From Alphaproteobacteria bacterium (GTDB lineage: Bacteria; Pseudomonadota; Alphaproteobacteria; Rhizobiales; Hyphomicrobiaceae): a stretch of 47,881 nt of DNA. The notes beneath the pieces were generated by a model. The model made no database searches and was not told where the DNA came from. It saw only the letters and a program-made list of their open reading frames with translations. Each line of letters opens with the position of its first letter. Positions within the stretch are counted from its first letter, which is position 1. Of the stretch, positions 8,399 through 17,273 are shown one piece after another. Both the position numbers and the translations under genes were made by a program. The stretch spans positions 1 to 47,881 of the forward strand of contig JAHJQI010000161.1 of assembly GCA_018819265.1 (NCBI GenBank), read 5' to 3'.

Positions 8399-10770
8399 GG
8401 TCGTGCCGTTCCAGAATTAAGCCGGGTGCGGAGTTGATCGATGGCCCCCGCGATGGGGGCGAACGTGAACCGAACCGTGTGGCGTCCCGGTGGCACGCGA
8501 ACCGCACGGAACAGGAAATTGGCCCGCTCGACCGCGGCACGTTGACCATCGACGCTTGCAACCCACCAGGGATGCCAGACGTCGTTCAGAACGACGTACC
8601 CCCCCGGCCCGTCGGCTTCAACGGCTACCTCCGTGTTCGCGTAACTGACGATCATCGCGCTTCCGGGCGGACCCGTTCGCGTTGCCGCGTGCATCGGCCA
8701 GGATCTCACAGCGCCCGCTTTGTGCAGCAGAACGGTGCGGCGGAAATCGAGCCCGGAGAGGAGAATTCCAAAGTCGGCGGTAGTGTCGGCGATCGCCGGC
8801 CATTTCTCGAAATCGTCGAAATAGGCTTCGCTCGCATAGAGCACCCGCGGCAGGGCGCGCGGATTTTCGTAAATATAGGCGTCCTCGGTCTTTGCAACGA
8901 GAATGAGATCCCCGGTCTTGAGGCTTGGATCGATCTTCTCGATTTCGACGCCGGCTGCGATGTAGCGAAGCCCGAGCCAATCGGCCATCTTGGATTTGTA
9001 GGACGCCATCAGGCCCGGGAAACGACGGCTGTCGGGGCTCCCGGATGTATCCCCCGCAGCGGTCGCCTCTTCATATATTCTCAGGCGCAGCGGGTTATAG
9101 CCGAGCGTGTTTTCGAGTTCGTGCGTCATGCTGGCGTTCGGCCAGTGGAACCCGAGGCCGATCAGTTCGACCCGGTCGCGCCGTGTCCGGCTGAGGCCCT
9201 CGGCGACGCGGCGCTTGATCTCGCGGATCGTTTCGTTTTCCGTATCCGCGCGCAGCACGTCGTAGGTCTCCGGCGGCAGCGCGTTGGACGTATTGGGACC
9301 GTTGGTAACGGCAACATCCCCAAACGCGAATGCTGCGAGAAGGGCGGGCGCGAGGATCGGACGGATCGGCTGCAGCCAGCGCGCAACGACAATCGCCCCG
9401 AAGGCTCCGGCCGTGAGTGCCACGGATAAGGCGAGCGGCCGGGCGGCGGCTTCGAGGCGGTCGAAATGCCATGCGAGCCCATAGCCGGCCGCGAACACCC
9501 CCGCGGCAATGCACCCGACGATGATCCAGGGTAGCCGCGGCATGCTGACGAGTTCCCCCCGCAGCATGCGATGCGCGCCATAGCCCGACAGGATGGCTGC
9601 CAGGAATGCCATCACCGGCACGCCGTCGGCGGGCCGCCGGAAGAAGTCGACGCCCGGCACGACCTCATAGAAAGCGGTGAATGCCGGCGTGTACCAACCC
9701 AGGGAAAACATCAGCGTGACGATCAACGCATGCGTGAAGAAGCGGATCTCGCGGCGAAAGGCTTCCCCGCTGATGAAGCTCCAGACGAGCAACAGGAACG
9801 CCACCGCGCCTGCATAAAGAACGCCGACGTTCTGCGCGATGTAAAGCCCCGTATCCTTCCAGGCGAAACTGGGCGGGCCCCAGTAGTTGCGCATTTCGCC
9901 GGATGCGCCGTAAAGGTCCGGCAGCAGCCACGTCAGCAGCAGCGCCGGATGCAGCGAGCCCGCCCCCGCCCCCTCGAACGTGATCTGCGGCCGGTTCGAG
10001 ACTTCGGCGATCAGTACCGTCATCGCCAGCGGCAGGACGATCAGCGCCGCTCCGGCGATTGCACCGGCGCCGAGCGGCAGAAGCGACCGGCGGAACCGCT
10101 GTTCCCCCGGCCCGTCGAACCAATGCCAGCCGACGTAACCGATCAGCACGTAGACACCGATGAGCCCGATCTGATCGCGACCGAGCACCATGCACGCGGC
10201 AACCGCGCCTGCGCTGAGACCGTAGCCCCACGATCCTCGCCGCAGTGCCCGATCGAGCAGCACAAGCGCGATCGCCAGATAGACGAGGCTCGCAATCTGG
10301 CCGGTGTGCTGCAGCCTCCAGGCCGTCGGCCCGAACGAGAAGGCAAAAGCAGCGATCAACGCTCCGCCGGGGTGCCAGTCTCGGTCCCGGAACCAGGCCA
10401 TGACGGTCAGCCCTCCGGCTGCAACCAGGAAGATTGAAAGCATATCCGCCGCCCATGGACTTGGCGCCCTGTTGACCAAGGCCAGGAGAAAGAACGGCGG
10501 GGAAAAAATCAGCGATTGCGGATCGGCGACCTGCGGATGCCCGGAAAAAACATAGGGGTTCCAGAACGGACTGTCGCCGCGCGCCAGCGATCCGGCGAGG
10601 AATTGCAGTTGCGGCAGCCAGTGCGCCTTTGCATCCCACGGGATCGTCACCGAGCCCGAAATCCACGGCCAGTAGAATACCAAGGTGGCGCTGAGATAGG
10701 CGAGCGCGACCGCGATCCAGGGAACATCGGCTTCGCTGCGATCATGATTGTCTTCGAAGCGAGCCGTCAC
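8395..10770 (-). CDS. YfhO-like multispanning membrane protein
   Basis: This protein of about 791 residues has around a dozen membrane segments in the first 500 residues and a C-terminal extracytoplasmic region with a beta-sandwich-like end (VVLNDVWHPWWVASVDGQ and PPGRHTVRFTF). That is the layout of the YfhO family, GT-C-like proteins involved in glycosylation of surface polymers in Gram-positive bacteria. I start at GTG 10770 because AGGAG (10777-10781) sits 6 nt upstream; ATG 10794 has no such site. It overlaps ndvA, so it is probably in the same mRNA, and a role in modification or transport of a surface glycan is inferred. The substrate is unknown. Confidence 0.75.
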   Translation of the reverse strand: MTARFEDNHDRSEADVPWIAVALAYLSATLVFYWPWISGSVTIPWDAKAHWLPQLQFLAGSLARGDSPFWNPYVFSGHPQVADPQSLIFSPPFFLLALVNRAPSPWAADMLSIFLVAAGGLTVMAWFRDRDWHPGGALIAAFAFSFGPTAWRLQHTGQIASLVYLAIALVLLDRALRRGSWGYGLSAGAVAACMVLGRDQIGLIGVYVLIGYVGWHWFDGPGEQRFRRSLLPLGAGAIAGAALIVLPLAMTVLIAEVSNRPQITFEGAGAGSLHPALLLTWLLPDLYGASGEMRNYWGPPSFAWKDTGLYIAQNVGVLYAGAVAFLLLVWSFISGEAFRREIRFFTHALIVTLMFSLGWYTPAFTAFYEVVPGVDFFRRPADGVPVMAFLAAILSGYGAHRMLRGELVSMPRLPWIIVGCIAAGVFAAGYGLAWHFDRLEAAARPLALSVALTAGAFGAIVVARWLQPIRPILAPALLAAFAFGDVAVTNGPNTSNALPPETYDVLRADTENETIREIKRRVAEGLSRTRRDRVELIGLGFHWPNASMTHELENTLGYNPLRLRIYEEATAAGDTSGSPDSRRFPGLMASYKSKMADWLGLRYIAAGVEIEKIDPSLKTGDLILVAKTEDAYIYENPRALPRVLYASEAYFDDFEKWPAIADTTADFGILLSGLDFRRTVLLHKAGAVRSWPMHAATRTGPPGSAMIVSYANTEVAVEADGPGGYVVLNDVWHPWWVASVDGQRAAVERANFLFRAVRVPPGRHTVRFTFAPIAGAIDQLRTRLNSGTARP

Positions 10771-10776
10771 AAAGAT

Positions 10777-10781
10777 CTCCT
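10777..10781 (-). promoter_or_regulatory. Ribosome-binding site deciding the yfhO-like start
   Basis: On the minus strand AGGAG lies 6 nt before GTG 10770. The in-frame ATG at 10794 precedes this site, so the shorter protein is favoured. Confidence 0.6.
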
Positions 10782-10999
10782 GAATAATGGGCATACGCTC
10801 TTACCATTGCTTCTGTCAGTTCGCACGTCGGTGTCTGTGGAATGCGGATGCAAGGGCTGATTGCGACGGGAAACCGCACGCCGGGACTTGATCGCGCCCC
10901 GGCTCGCTGCAATAGGGATGGCCAGCAACGAACGGACTCGCGGCGAATCAGTCGCGAAATCCCGGTCGATTGACCGATTTTTAGCCAGGAGCGCCCCTC

Positions 11000-12499
11000 A
11001 TGCTGCCGAAACCGCGTGCCGACCTGAGACCCAACACGGCCGACTTCGAGCGCTTTCCTCAGGTCAAGCCGACGGGTTTCCGGGAATATGACGCGCGCTG
11101 GCTGTTTCCCGAAGAAATCAACCTGATGGGGCTGAACGCCGTCGGGCTAGGGCTCGCCAGGCTGTTCGAGAACCGTGGCATCAGGAAGCGCATCGTCGTC
11201 GGCCATGACTACCGCTCTTACTCGGCGCAGGTGAAACAGGCGCTCATGACCGGTCTGCTCGCCGGCGGCTGCGAAGTCCACGACATTGGCCTGGCGCTCT
11301 CGCCGATGGCCTACTACGCCCAGTTCGCCCTCGATGTGGAGGGCGTCGCGATGGTGACGGCGAGCCATAACGACAACGGCTGGACCGGCATCAAGATGGG
11401 CCTCGGCCGCCCGTTGACGCTTGGCCCCGACGAGATGAGCGAACTGAAGGAGATCGTCCTGTCAGGCGCTTACAGAATGGACGGCGGCGGCAGTTATATC
11501 TTCGTGCCTGACATGGCCGAGCGTTATATTGCGCAGCTGATTGATCGCCCGAAGCTGAAGCGCCGCCTTAAGGTCGTCGCCGCATGCGGCAACGGCACCG
11601 CCGGCGCGTTCGCTCCAGAGGTTCTCCAGGCCATCGGCTGCGAGGTGATCCCGCTCGACGTAGAACTGGATTATTCTTTTCCGCGCTACAACCCGAACCC
11701 CGAAGACTTGAAAATGCTGCATGCCATCGCCGATGCGGTGAGAGAGCATGGCGCCGATGTCGGCCTCGGCTTTGATGGCGACGGCGACCGCTGCGGCGTT
11801 GTCGACGACACCGGCGACGAGATCTTCGCCGACAAGGTTGGCGTCATGCTTGCCCGCGATATTTCCGCACTGCACGAGAACGCCAAGTTCGTTGTCGACG
11901 TGAAATCGACGGGCCTCTTCACCACCGACCCGGTGCTGGTCGAAAACGGCGCCACGACGACCTACTGGAAGACCGGTCACTCCTACATCAAGCGTTTCAG
12001 CCACGAAACCGGTGCGCTTGTCGGCTTCGAGAAATCCGGCCATTTCTTCTTTAATCCGCCGCTTGGCCGCGGCTACGACGACGGCCTCGTAGCGGCACTC
12101 GCGATCTGCGACATGCTCGACCGCAATCCCGACAAGTCGATGGCCGACCTCAAGAACGCGCTGCCGAAGACCTGGCAGTCGCCGACCATGAGCCCGAAGT
12201 GCGGCGACGAAGTCAAATACGGCGTCGTCGAGCGCATCATCGACATCTATCAGCGGCGCGCGCAGGCAGGCGAAAAGATCGCAGGACAGAACGTGCGCGA
12301 ACTGATCACCGTCAACGGCGTCCGCGTCATGCTGGAAGACGGCACATGGGGTCTCGTGCGGGCTTCCTCCAACAAGCCCGAACTCGTCATCGTCGTCGAA
12401 AGCCCGACGTCGGAAGCCAACATGCGCGCGATATTCGAGGACATCGATGGCTTGCTTTCACAGCAGCCGGAGGTCGGCGCGTACAATCAGAAGATCTGA
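11000..12499 (+). CDS. Phosphomannomutase/phosphoglucomutase
   Basis: This 499-residue alpha-D-phosphohexomutase interconverts hexose-1- and hexose-6-phosphates for sugar-nucleotide synthesis. The catalytic phosphoserine motif TASHND (Ser 122), the metal-binding DGDGDR loop (about residues 257-262), the sugar-binding GFEKSGH segment (about 342-348) and the phosphate-binding RASSNKPEL near the C terminus are all present. The start ATG 11000 has AGGAG at 10987-10991. It is divergent from the yfhO-ndvA operon and may feed glucan or polysaccharide synthesis (the ExoC/ManB/AlgC type). Whether mannose or glucose is preferred cannot be told. Confidence 0.9.
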   Translation: MLPKPRADLRPNTADFERFPQVKPTGFREYDARWLFPEEINLMGLNAVGLGLARLFENRGIRKRIVVGHDYRSYSAQVKQALMTGLLAGGCEVHDIGLALSPMAYYAQFALDVEGVAMVTASHNDNGWTGIKMGLGRPLTLGPDEMSELKEIVLSGAYRMDGGGSYIFVPDMAERYIAQLIDRPKLKRRLKVVAACGNGTAGAFAPEVLQAIGCEVIPLDVELDYSFPRYNPNPEDLKMLHAIADAVREHGADVGLGFDGDGDRCGVVDDTGDEIFADKVGVMLARDISALHENAKFVVDVKSTGLFTTDPVLVENGATTTYWKTGHSYIKRFSHETGALVGFEKSGHFFFNPPLGRGYDDGLVAALAICDMLDRNPDKSMADLKNALPKTWQSPTMSPKCGDEVKYGVVERIIDIYQRRAQAGEKIAGQNVRELITVNGVRVMLEDGTWGLVRASSNKPELVIVVESPTSEANMRAIFEDIDGLLSQQPEVGAYNQKI

Positions 12500-12730
12500 G
12501 GGAAATACGGCGCTTTCGATCCGTGGGTTCGCAATTGCAATTGGCTGTCCGTGTTCGGCCCGGGTCAGGCGCAGCGACCGCGTCGCGAATTGCCTTGTGA
12601 ACGCGACGAGATCGTCGTCGATCGCCTCAACCAACGGGCGTGAAAAGAACGCCACGGCATAGGCAGCTGATACCGGTGGGCGGTCGCGATCCCGGTCGGC
12701 GGCACCAAGCAGCCGCGGCAACCGGCGTTG

Positions 12731-13027
12731 TTATTCCGCAGCGTCGAGGAAGGCGTTGACGGAGGCGTCGCTTGGCGCCTCGTTGAGCATGCCGAGTGCG
12801 TGCATGTAGACTTCGAGGATGCCTTCTTCTTCCTGGCGCTCGACATCCGACTTCTTGCGCAGCTGGATGATTTTGCGCATCGCCTTGGTGTCGAAGCCGA
12901 TCGCTTTGGCTTCGGCGAACTTGTCCTTGATGTCGGAAGCGATGGCCTTCTTTTCTTCTTCGAGCCGCTCGATCTGCTCGATGTACTGACGAAGCTGCGC
13001 CTGCGTCGAGGCCTGGAGCGTGGTCAT
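12731..13027 (-). CDS. gapR: GapR-type DUF2312/UPF0335 DNA-binding protein
   Basis: This 98-residue protein carries the DUF2312 domain: a long coiled-coil helix ([36 protein letters not shown]) followed by [28 protein letters not shown]. In Caulobacter the homologue GapR binds overtwisted AT-rich DNA ahead of replication and transcription and helps topoisomerases. Here a C-terminal tail of about 20 residues extends past the domain. I start at ATG 13027 (MTTLQAS); the longer reading to 13069 lacks support. It is divergent from chvI. The symbol is given by homology to the family. Confidence 0.83.
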   Translation of the reverse strand: MTTLQASTQAQLRQYIEQIERLEEEKKAIASDIKDKFAEAKAIGFDTKAMRKIIQLRKKSDVERQEEEGILEVYMHALGMLNEAPSDASVNAFLDAAE

Positions 13028-13407
13028 GGGCCACCCTTTTCTTGAAGTGTTGGGGACTGACTTGTTCATGGAAACGCAAAACGCGATGGATCAGGCGAGC
13101 GCCGCTCACTCGCCACAGGCCCGGCCTGAACGCCAAAGATTGCCCTCTCTCCAGCGCTTTTCGATCATGAGGCTAGTACCGCCAAGTGGGCGCTTCAAGG
13201 CGTTACGGGCGTTCTTCCAGACCTTTATTTCTTATCCCAGACAAAAAAGCGCTTGCACTGTGGCCTTGCCCGAAGCCGCCCCACGCCTTATTCAGCTTGT
13301 GTTCAAAAGAAAGCCCGCACTTTCCAGAACGCCACAATTGGTACAACAATCCGCCATACAGCGCCGCAGACGCGGCACGATCAAGGAAAGACGAGGGGCG
13401 ACTGGTC
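13028..13407. other. Divergent promoter region of gapR and chvI
   Basis: These 380 nt contain no supported gene. At 13173 there is an isolated CTAGTACCGCC identical to the end of a 78-bp palindrome found at 17183, without a matching right end nearby. The rest probably holds the two promoters. Confidence 0.45.
13173..13183 (+). repeat. Solitary end of a CTAG palindrome element
   Basis: CTAGTACCGCC equals the first 11 nt of the element at 17183-17260. No GCGGTACTAG partner occurs in the following few hundred bases, so this is either a decayed half-element or chance. Confidence 0.3.
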
Positions 13408-14115
13408 ATGAAAGAGAAGAGCACCATCGCGCTGGTCGATGACGAGCGCAATATCCTGAATTCGCTGCGCATGGCGCTGGAGGCCGAAGGCTTCAAGGTG
13501 CGCACCTACTCCGACGGGGCGGCTGCCCTGGAGGCCTTGACCGAGGAGCCCGTCGATCTTGGCATCTTCGACATCAAGATGCCGCGCATGGACGGCATGG
13601 AACTGTTGCGCCGCGTGCGCCAGATTTCCGACATGCCGGTGATCTTCCTGACTTCGAAGGACGAGGAAATCGACGAGTTGTTCGGGCTCAAGATGGGCGC
13701 CGACGACTACATAGCAAAGCCGTTTTCCCAGCGCCTGGTCGTCGAGCGTGTCAAGGCTGTCCTGCGCCGCGCCGGTGCGCGTGAACCCGGGGCAGTCCCG
13801 ACCGAAGCCGCCAAGGTTCTCGAGCGCGGCATGCTCAAGCTGGACCCCGAGCGCCACACCTGCCATTGGGACGACAAGCCGGTGACCCTGACCGTCACCG
13901 AGTTTCTCATCCTGCAGGCGCTGGCGGCGCGCCCGGGCGTCGTCAAGACGCGCGATGCGCTGATGGACGCGGCCTATGACGATCAGGTCTACGTTGACGA
14001 CCGCACCATCGACAGCCACATCAAGCGGCTGCGCAAGAAGTTCAAGCAGGTCGACGACAACTTCGATGTCATCGAGACGCTCTACGGCGTCGGCTACCGG
14101 TTCAAGGAAGCCTGA
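13408..14115 (+). CDS. chvI: Response regulator ChvI
   Basis: This 235-residue OmpR-family regulator is close to ChvI over its whole length. The receiver domain (about residues 5-120) has the acidic pocket DD (11-12), phospho-acceptor Asp 55 in [10 protein letters not shown], the Thr of FLTSKDE and the Lys of AKPF. A winged-helix domain (about 140-235) ends in [17 protein letters not shown] and YGVGYRFKE. ChvI governs envelope stress, exopolysaccharide and motility genes with the kinase ChvG. I start at ATG 13408 with GAGGGG upstream; a longer frame from 13186 has no family support. The gap to chvG is unusually long and repeat-filled. Confidence 0.93.
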   Translation: MKEKSTIALVDDERNILNSLRMALEAEGFKVRTYSDGAAALEALTEEPVDLGIFDIKMPRMDGMELLRRVRQISDMPVIFLTSKDEEIDELFGLKMGADDYIAKPFSQRLVVERVKAVLRRAGAREPGAVPTEAAKVLERGMLKLDPERHTCHWDDKPVTLTVTEFLILQALAARPGVVKTRDALMDAAYDDQVYVDDRTIDSHIKRLRKKFKQVDDNFDVIETLYGVGYRFKEA

Positions 14116-14246
14116 AGCTCCACACGACTTTAGGAAGTGTGGACCAACAAGCTCCACACGACTTTAGGAATTGTGGACCAACAAGCTCCACACGACTTTA
14201 GGAATTGTGGACCAACAAGCTCCACACGACTTCAGGAAGTGTGGAC
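14116..14246. repeat. 34-bp tandem repeat, 3.9 copies, each with an internal dyad
   Basis: Units begin at 14116, 14150, 14184 and 14218, exactly 34 bp apart and nearly identical. Units 1 and 4 contain TCCACAC (14119-14125 in unit 1) and GTGTGGA (14137-14143), a 7-bp dyad with an 11-nt loop. In units 2 and 3 the right arm reads TTGTGGA, leaving 6 bp. TGTGGA of one unit can also pair with TCCACA of the next, giving two alternative hairpin registers. The array starts 1 nt behind the chvI stop. Confidence 0.9.
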
Positions 14247-14277
14247 AAAAATGAATCAAGAGGTAGGCGTCCACTCC

Positions 14278-14332
14278 AACACCGGCTTGCCGAGTGTTGG
14301 GCACTAAAGACAAACACCGGCTTGCCGAGTGT
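14278..14332. repeat. Second direct repeat between chvI and chvG, two 20-bp copies 35 bp apart
   Basis: AACACCGGCTTGCCGAGTGT occurs at 14278-14297 and again at 14313-14332. Each copy also carries a short dyad (AACAC with GTGTT, the second imperfect). The spacing is close to the 34-bp period of the preceding array although the sequence differs. No gene is supported in 14116-14419. Confidence 0.85.
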
Positions 14333-14419
14333 CGGGGCCAGGCAGCATCGCGGAGAATTGTCATGGCGCGGATGCCGCGAAGCGGTGGGCATCTGAAGCG
14401 CTAAAAAAAGCGAGGCGAC

Positions 14420-16483
14420 ATGGCGCTCGACAGCGAACGCTACCCATTCGGCGGATCGAGACTTCTCGGCCTGCGCGATGCCGCGTGGCGATTCGCAATC
14501 AGCGCCGGCACCAAGGCGCAGTCGCTCTGTTCGCAAGCCTTCACCCGCCTCGGTTTCGAAAGGATCCCGTTACCTGACCCCGTTCGCCGATACGCCGACA
14601 AGCTCGGTCGCGGCGGAGTCTGGCGCCAAGCATTCCTGGCCTGGTTTTACCGCCAGCCGCTGGTCCGCTTCATTTCGGCAAGCCTGGCGCGGCGTATCCT
14701 CGCTTCCAATCTCATCGGCTTCCTGATCCTGTTTTTGGGTATCCTTTATCTCAGCCTCGATTCGAGCTGGATCATTGCTGCCAAGCGCGACGCGCTGCGC
14801 ACGCAGGGCCAGATCATCGCCGCCGCGGTTGCCGGCAACGCGATGGTCAAGCGCGGCGAAATCCTCGTCGATGCCGACAGGCTGCCGGCGAAGAAGGACG
14901 CGCTGATCCCGTTCCGCGACGACGGCTTTGCCGCCCTCCAGCTCTCGATTCGTCCCGAGAAGGTGGCGCCGATCTTCCGCCGTCTCATTGAGCCGACCAA
15001 CACGCGCGCCCGCATCTATGATCGCAAGGGCAACCTCGTGGTCGATTCGAGCGATCTCCTGCGCCGCGGTCAGTTCAGAGCCCCGTTGGTCAAGGATCGT
15101 GCGGACGAGAAAGCCGACAAGACGGCCCCTGGCGCATCCCGGTCGTCGGCAGGCGAGACTGATGGCAATGGCGACTCGACGGCCCGACAGAAAGAAGAGC
15201 GGCCGAACACGAAAGATTTCTGGACCAGGCTCCAGCACCTGCTCATCGGCAAGGAGGTCCAGGTCTACAAGGAAATCGGCAACGCCAACGGACAGGCCTA
15301 TCCAGAAGTGCGCGAAGCACTCAACGGGGAGGATGCCGCAATGTTGCTGCTCAACAAGAAAGGCGAGCAGATCGTCTCCGTCGCCGTCCCGATCACGCGG
15401 TTCAAGAATGTAATGGGCGTACTGTTGTTGTCGACGCTGCCGGGAGAAATCGACAAGGTCCTCTCCGAATCGCGCAGCGACCTGTGGCCGCTTGCGTTCT
15501 TCGCCGGGGTTGCCAGCATTGTCATGGGTCTGTTCCTGGCGCGCACGGTCGCCGGCCCGATGCAACGGCTTTCCGCCACCGCCGAGCACGTCAGCCGCGA
15601 CATTACCGCCCGCACGAATCTGCCGGACTATTCCGATCGCCAGGACGAGGTCGGCCAAATGGCGCAGGCCTTCTCGGCCATGACCAAATCGCTCTACGAG
15701 CGCATCGAGGCCAGCGAGAAATTCGCAGCCGACGTCGCTCACGAGCTCAAGAACCCGCTGACGGCTGCGAGTTCGATGGCCCAGTCGCTGGAATACGCGC
15801 GCACCGAAGAGGATCGCCAGCAAGTCGTCCACCAGATCCAGCAGGAACTGAAACGTCTCAACCGCCTCATCAGCGACGTCTCGCGCGCCTCGATGCTGAA
15901 CGCGCAGTTGCAGCGTGAGACACCCAGGCCGGTGGAACTCGATACAGTGATCCGCGACGTGGTTTCGATCTTTGCGGAAAAGTCCCAAGACAGCGGCAAT
16001 AGGCTTGAGTATTATCTTAACGGCAATCCCACAGACTTTGTCGTCGCCGGTAACGATGGCCGACTCGGCCAGGTGCTGACGAACCTCATCGACAACGCAC
16101 TGTCGTTTTCTCCCGAAGGCGGTCGCGTCATCATCAACGCCAAGATCGAGGGAGGGGATGCCGTCATGACCGTCGAGGATGAGGGACCGGGCATCCAGGA
16201 TGACAAGCTCGACACGATCTTCTCGCGCTTTTACACCTACCGACCGACGGAATTCTCAAGCCGCGGCAACAATTCCGGCCTCGGTCTCAGCATCTCGCGG
16301 GAGATCATTCAATCCCATGGCGGTCGCATCTGGGCGGAAAACCGATATGGACCCAAAGGCCGGGATGAAGCTCCGGTCGGTTCCCGCTTCACCGTTTGCC
16401 TGCCGTTGATGCATCGACCGCTACCTCGTCAGGCTCGACCAAACCGCTCGACTCGACATCGTGAGGAAAAACGACCCGCCTGA
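14420..16483 (+). CDS. chvG: Sensor histidine kinase ChvG
   Basis: This 687-residue kinase has a cytoplasmic N-terminal extension of about 90 residues, membrane segment 1 (about 94-114), a periplasmic sensor domain (about 120-350), membrane segment 2 (about 355-375), HAMP, HisKA with FAADVAHELKNPL (phospho-acceptor His 441) and an HATPase with NLIDNAL, DEGPGI and SGLGLSI. The sensor domain has a hydrophilic Ala/Ser/Asp/Lys-rich stretch (about 220-265). ChvG senses acid or envelope signals and, in rhizobia, is held off by ExoR; no exoR is seen here. The start is ATG 14420 with GAGG upstream. Transcription with chvI across the repeats is likely but not certain. Confidence 0.93.
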   Translation: MALDSERYPFGGSRLLGLRDAAWRFAISAGTKAQSLCSQAFTRLGFERIPLPDPVRRYADKLGRGGVWRQAFLAWFYRQPLVRFISASLARRILASNLIGFLILFLGILYLSLDSSWIIAAKRDALRTQGQIIAAAVAGNAMVKRGEILVDADRLPAKKDALIPFRDDGFAALQLSIRPEKVAPIFRRLIEPTNTRARIYDRKGNLVVDSSDLLRRGQFRAPLVKDRADEKADKTAPGASRSSAGETDGNGDSTARQKEERPNTKDFWTRLQHLLIGKEVQVYKEIGNANGQAYPEVREALNGEDAAMLLLNKKGEQIVSVAVPITRFKNVMGVLLLSTLPGEIDKVLSESRSDLWPLAFFAGVASIVMGLFLARTVAGPMQRLSATAEHVSRDITARTNLPDYSDRQDEVGQMAQAFSAMTKSLYERIEASEKFAADVAHELKNPLTAASSMAQSLEYARTEEDRQQVVHQIQQELKRLNRLISDVSRASMLNAQLQRETPRPVELDTVIRDVVSIFAEKSQDSGNRLEYYLNGNPTDFVVAGNDGRLGQVLTNLIDNALSFSPEGGRVIINAKIEGGDAVMTVEDEGPGIQDDKLDTIFSRFYTYRPTEFSSRGNNSGLGLSISREIIQSHGGRIWAENRYGPKGRDEAPVGSRFTVCLPLMHRPLPRQARPNRSTRHREEKRPA

Positions 16484-16566
16484 GCCGCTGTCTGATTGGG
16501 CTTGCAAGGCCCGCTCACCCGGCATCGGCGCTTGCGCCAGGATCCAACTTCCGGAGGCCGTGACTC

Positions 16567-17049
16567 GTGAGCGTTGAACTCCCCGTGCGCATTCACGCAA
16601 CCACCATCGCACTGGCCGGCGCCGCTGCCGTCATCCGGGGTGCTTCCGGCGCGGGCAAGTCCGATCTCGCGCTGCGGTGCCTGATGATGGCGCCCAACGC
16701 TTTGGTTTCATGCCGCGCAGAACTCGTCTCCGACGACTATACCGAGTTGTTCCTTCAAGATGACGCCGTGTTTGCAAGGCCCCCGGCCGAGATCGCCAAT
16801 CTGCTGGAGGTGCGTGGGCTCGGCATTGTCGAGATCGAGGCCGTTGCCAGCGCCAGGGTCGCTCTTTTCGTCGACCTTGCCGAGGCCTCGTCCATCGAAC
16901 GATTGCCGGGGCAGGAGACGCAGGTCGATGTGGTCGGCCGCACCTTCCCGGCGCTGCGCCTATGCGCTGCAGAATCCTCCGCCGCCGCCAAGCTCCTGCT
17001 GGCGCTTGATTTCGTCAGCCGGCATGGCCGCTTGCCGACAATCGACTAG
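16567..17049 (+). CDS. hprK: HPr kinase/phosphorylase, short alphaproteobacterial form
   Basis: This 160-residue protein is only the catalytic part of HprK, as usual in alphaproteobacteria. It has the P-loop GASGAGKS (about residues 25-32), the capping aspartates in LVSDDYTEL and the signature LEVRGLGIVEIEAV (about 79-92). It phosphorylates HPr on a serine, and the target Ser 54 is present in the HPr encoded downstream. The start is GTG 16567. The stop TAG is part of the CTAG end of the first palindrome element, so the repeat was inserted at, or has replaced, the original 3' end. It sits behind chvG, as in related genomes. Confidence 0.92.
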   Translation: MSVELPVRIHATTIALAGAAAVIRGASGAGKSDLALRCLMMAPNALVSCRAELVSDDYTELFLQDDAVFARPPAEIANLLEVRGLGIVEIEAVASARVALFVDLAEASSIERLPGQETQVDVVGRTFPALRLCAAESSAAAKLLLALDFVSRHGRLPTID

Positions 17050-17111
17050 AGCAACATCCGACCTGACGGAATCGCTTTCAGCGATTCACAGGTCGGATAA
17101 AGTTGCTCTAG
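17046..17111. repeat. CTAG palindrome element A, 66 bp
   Basis: Ends CTAGAGCAAC (17046-17055) and GTTGCTCTAG (17102-17111) are perfect inverted 10-mers. Inside are TCCGACCTG (17057-17065) with CAGGTCGGA (17089-17097), and AATCGCT (17070-17076) with AGCGATT (17080-17086). The whole element can fold into one long hairpin. It contains the hprK stop codon. Confidence 0.92.
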
Positions 17112-17122
17112 AATCTTGGTTG

Positions 17123-17185
17123 TAGAGCATTTTCATCCGACCACTAAAACGCGGATGCGTTTCCGTGTGCTCGGATAATGCTCTA
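17123..17185. repeat. CTAG palindrome element B, 63 bp
   Basis: TAGAGCATT (17123-17131) pairs with AATGCTCTA (17177-17185), ATCCGA (17135-17140) with TCGGAT (17171-17176) and AAACGC (17147-17152) with GCGTTT (17157-17162). It has the same architecture and TAGAGCA end as element A, and its right end shares CTAG with element C. Confidence 0.9.
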
Positions 17186-17260
17186 GTACCGCCGATCAGA
17201 AGTCCCTGTGTCGTATCAGTCAACCGCTTTCAGGGACTTCCGATCGAAAAGCGGTACTAG
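17183..17260. repeat. CTAG palindrome element C, 78 bp
   Basis: CTAGTACCGC (17183-17192) is inverted at 17251-17260. The next 16 bases inward (17193-17208) pair with 17231-17246 with one mismatch, including AAGTCCCTG with CAGGGACTT. It overlaps element B by 3 nt. Confidence 0.92.
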
Positions 17261-17273
17261 AATCAATATACTA

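Noticed and set aside
6791..8437. Long plus-strand ORF of 548 codons
   Set aside because: It is the shadow of ndvA, which has complete ABC motifs on the minus strand; the plus reading has Arg/Gln/Asp-rich nonsense composition.
14116..14246. CRISPR array
   Set aside because: The units are directly adjacent with no unique spacers, no cas genes are in the window, and each unit contains variation within the dyad.
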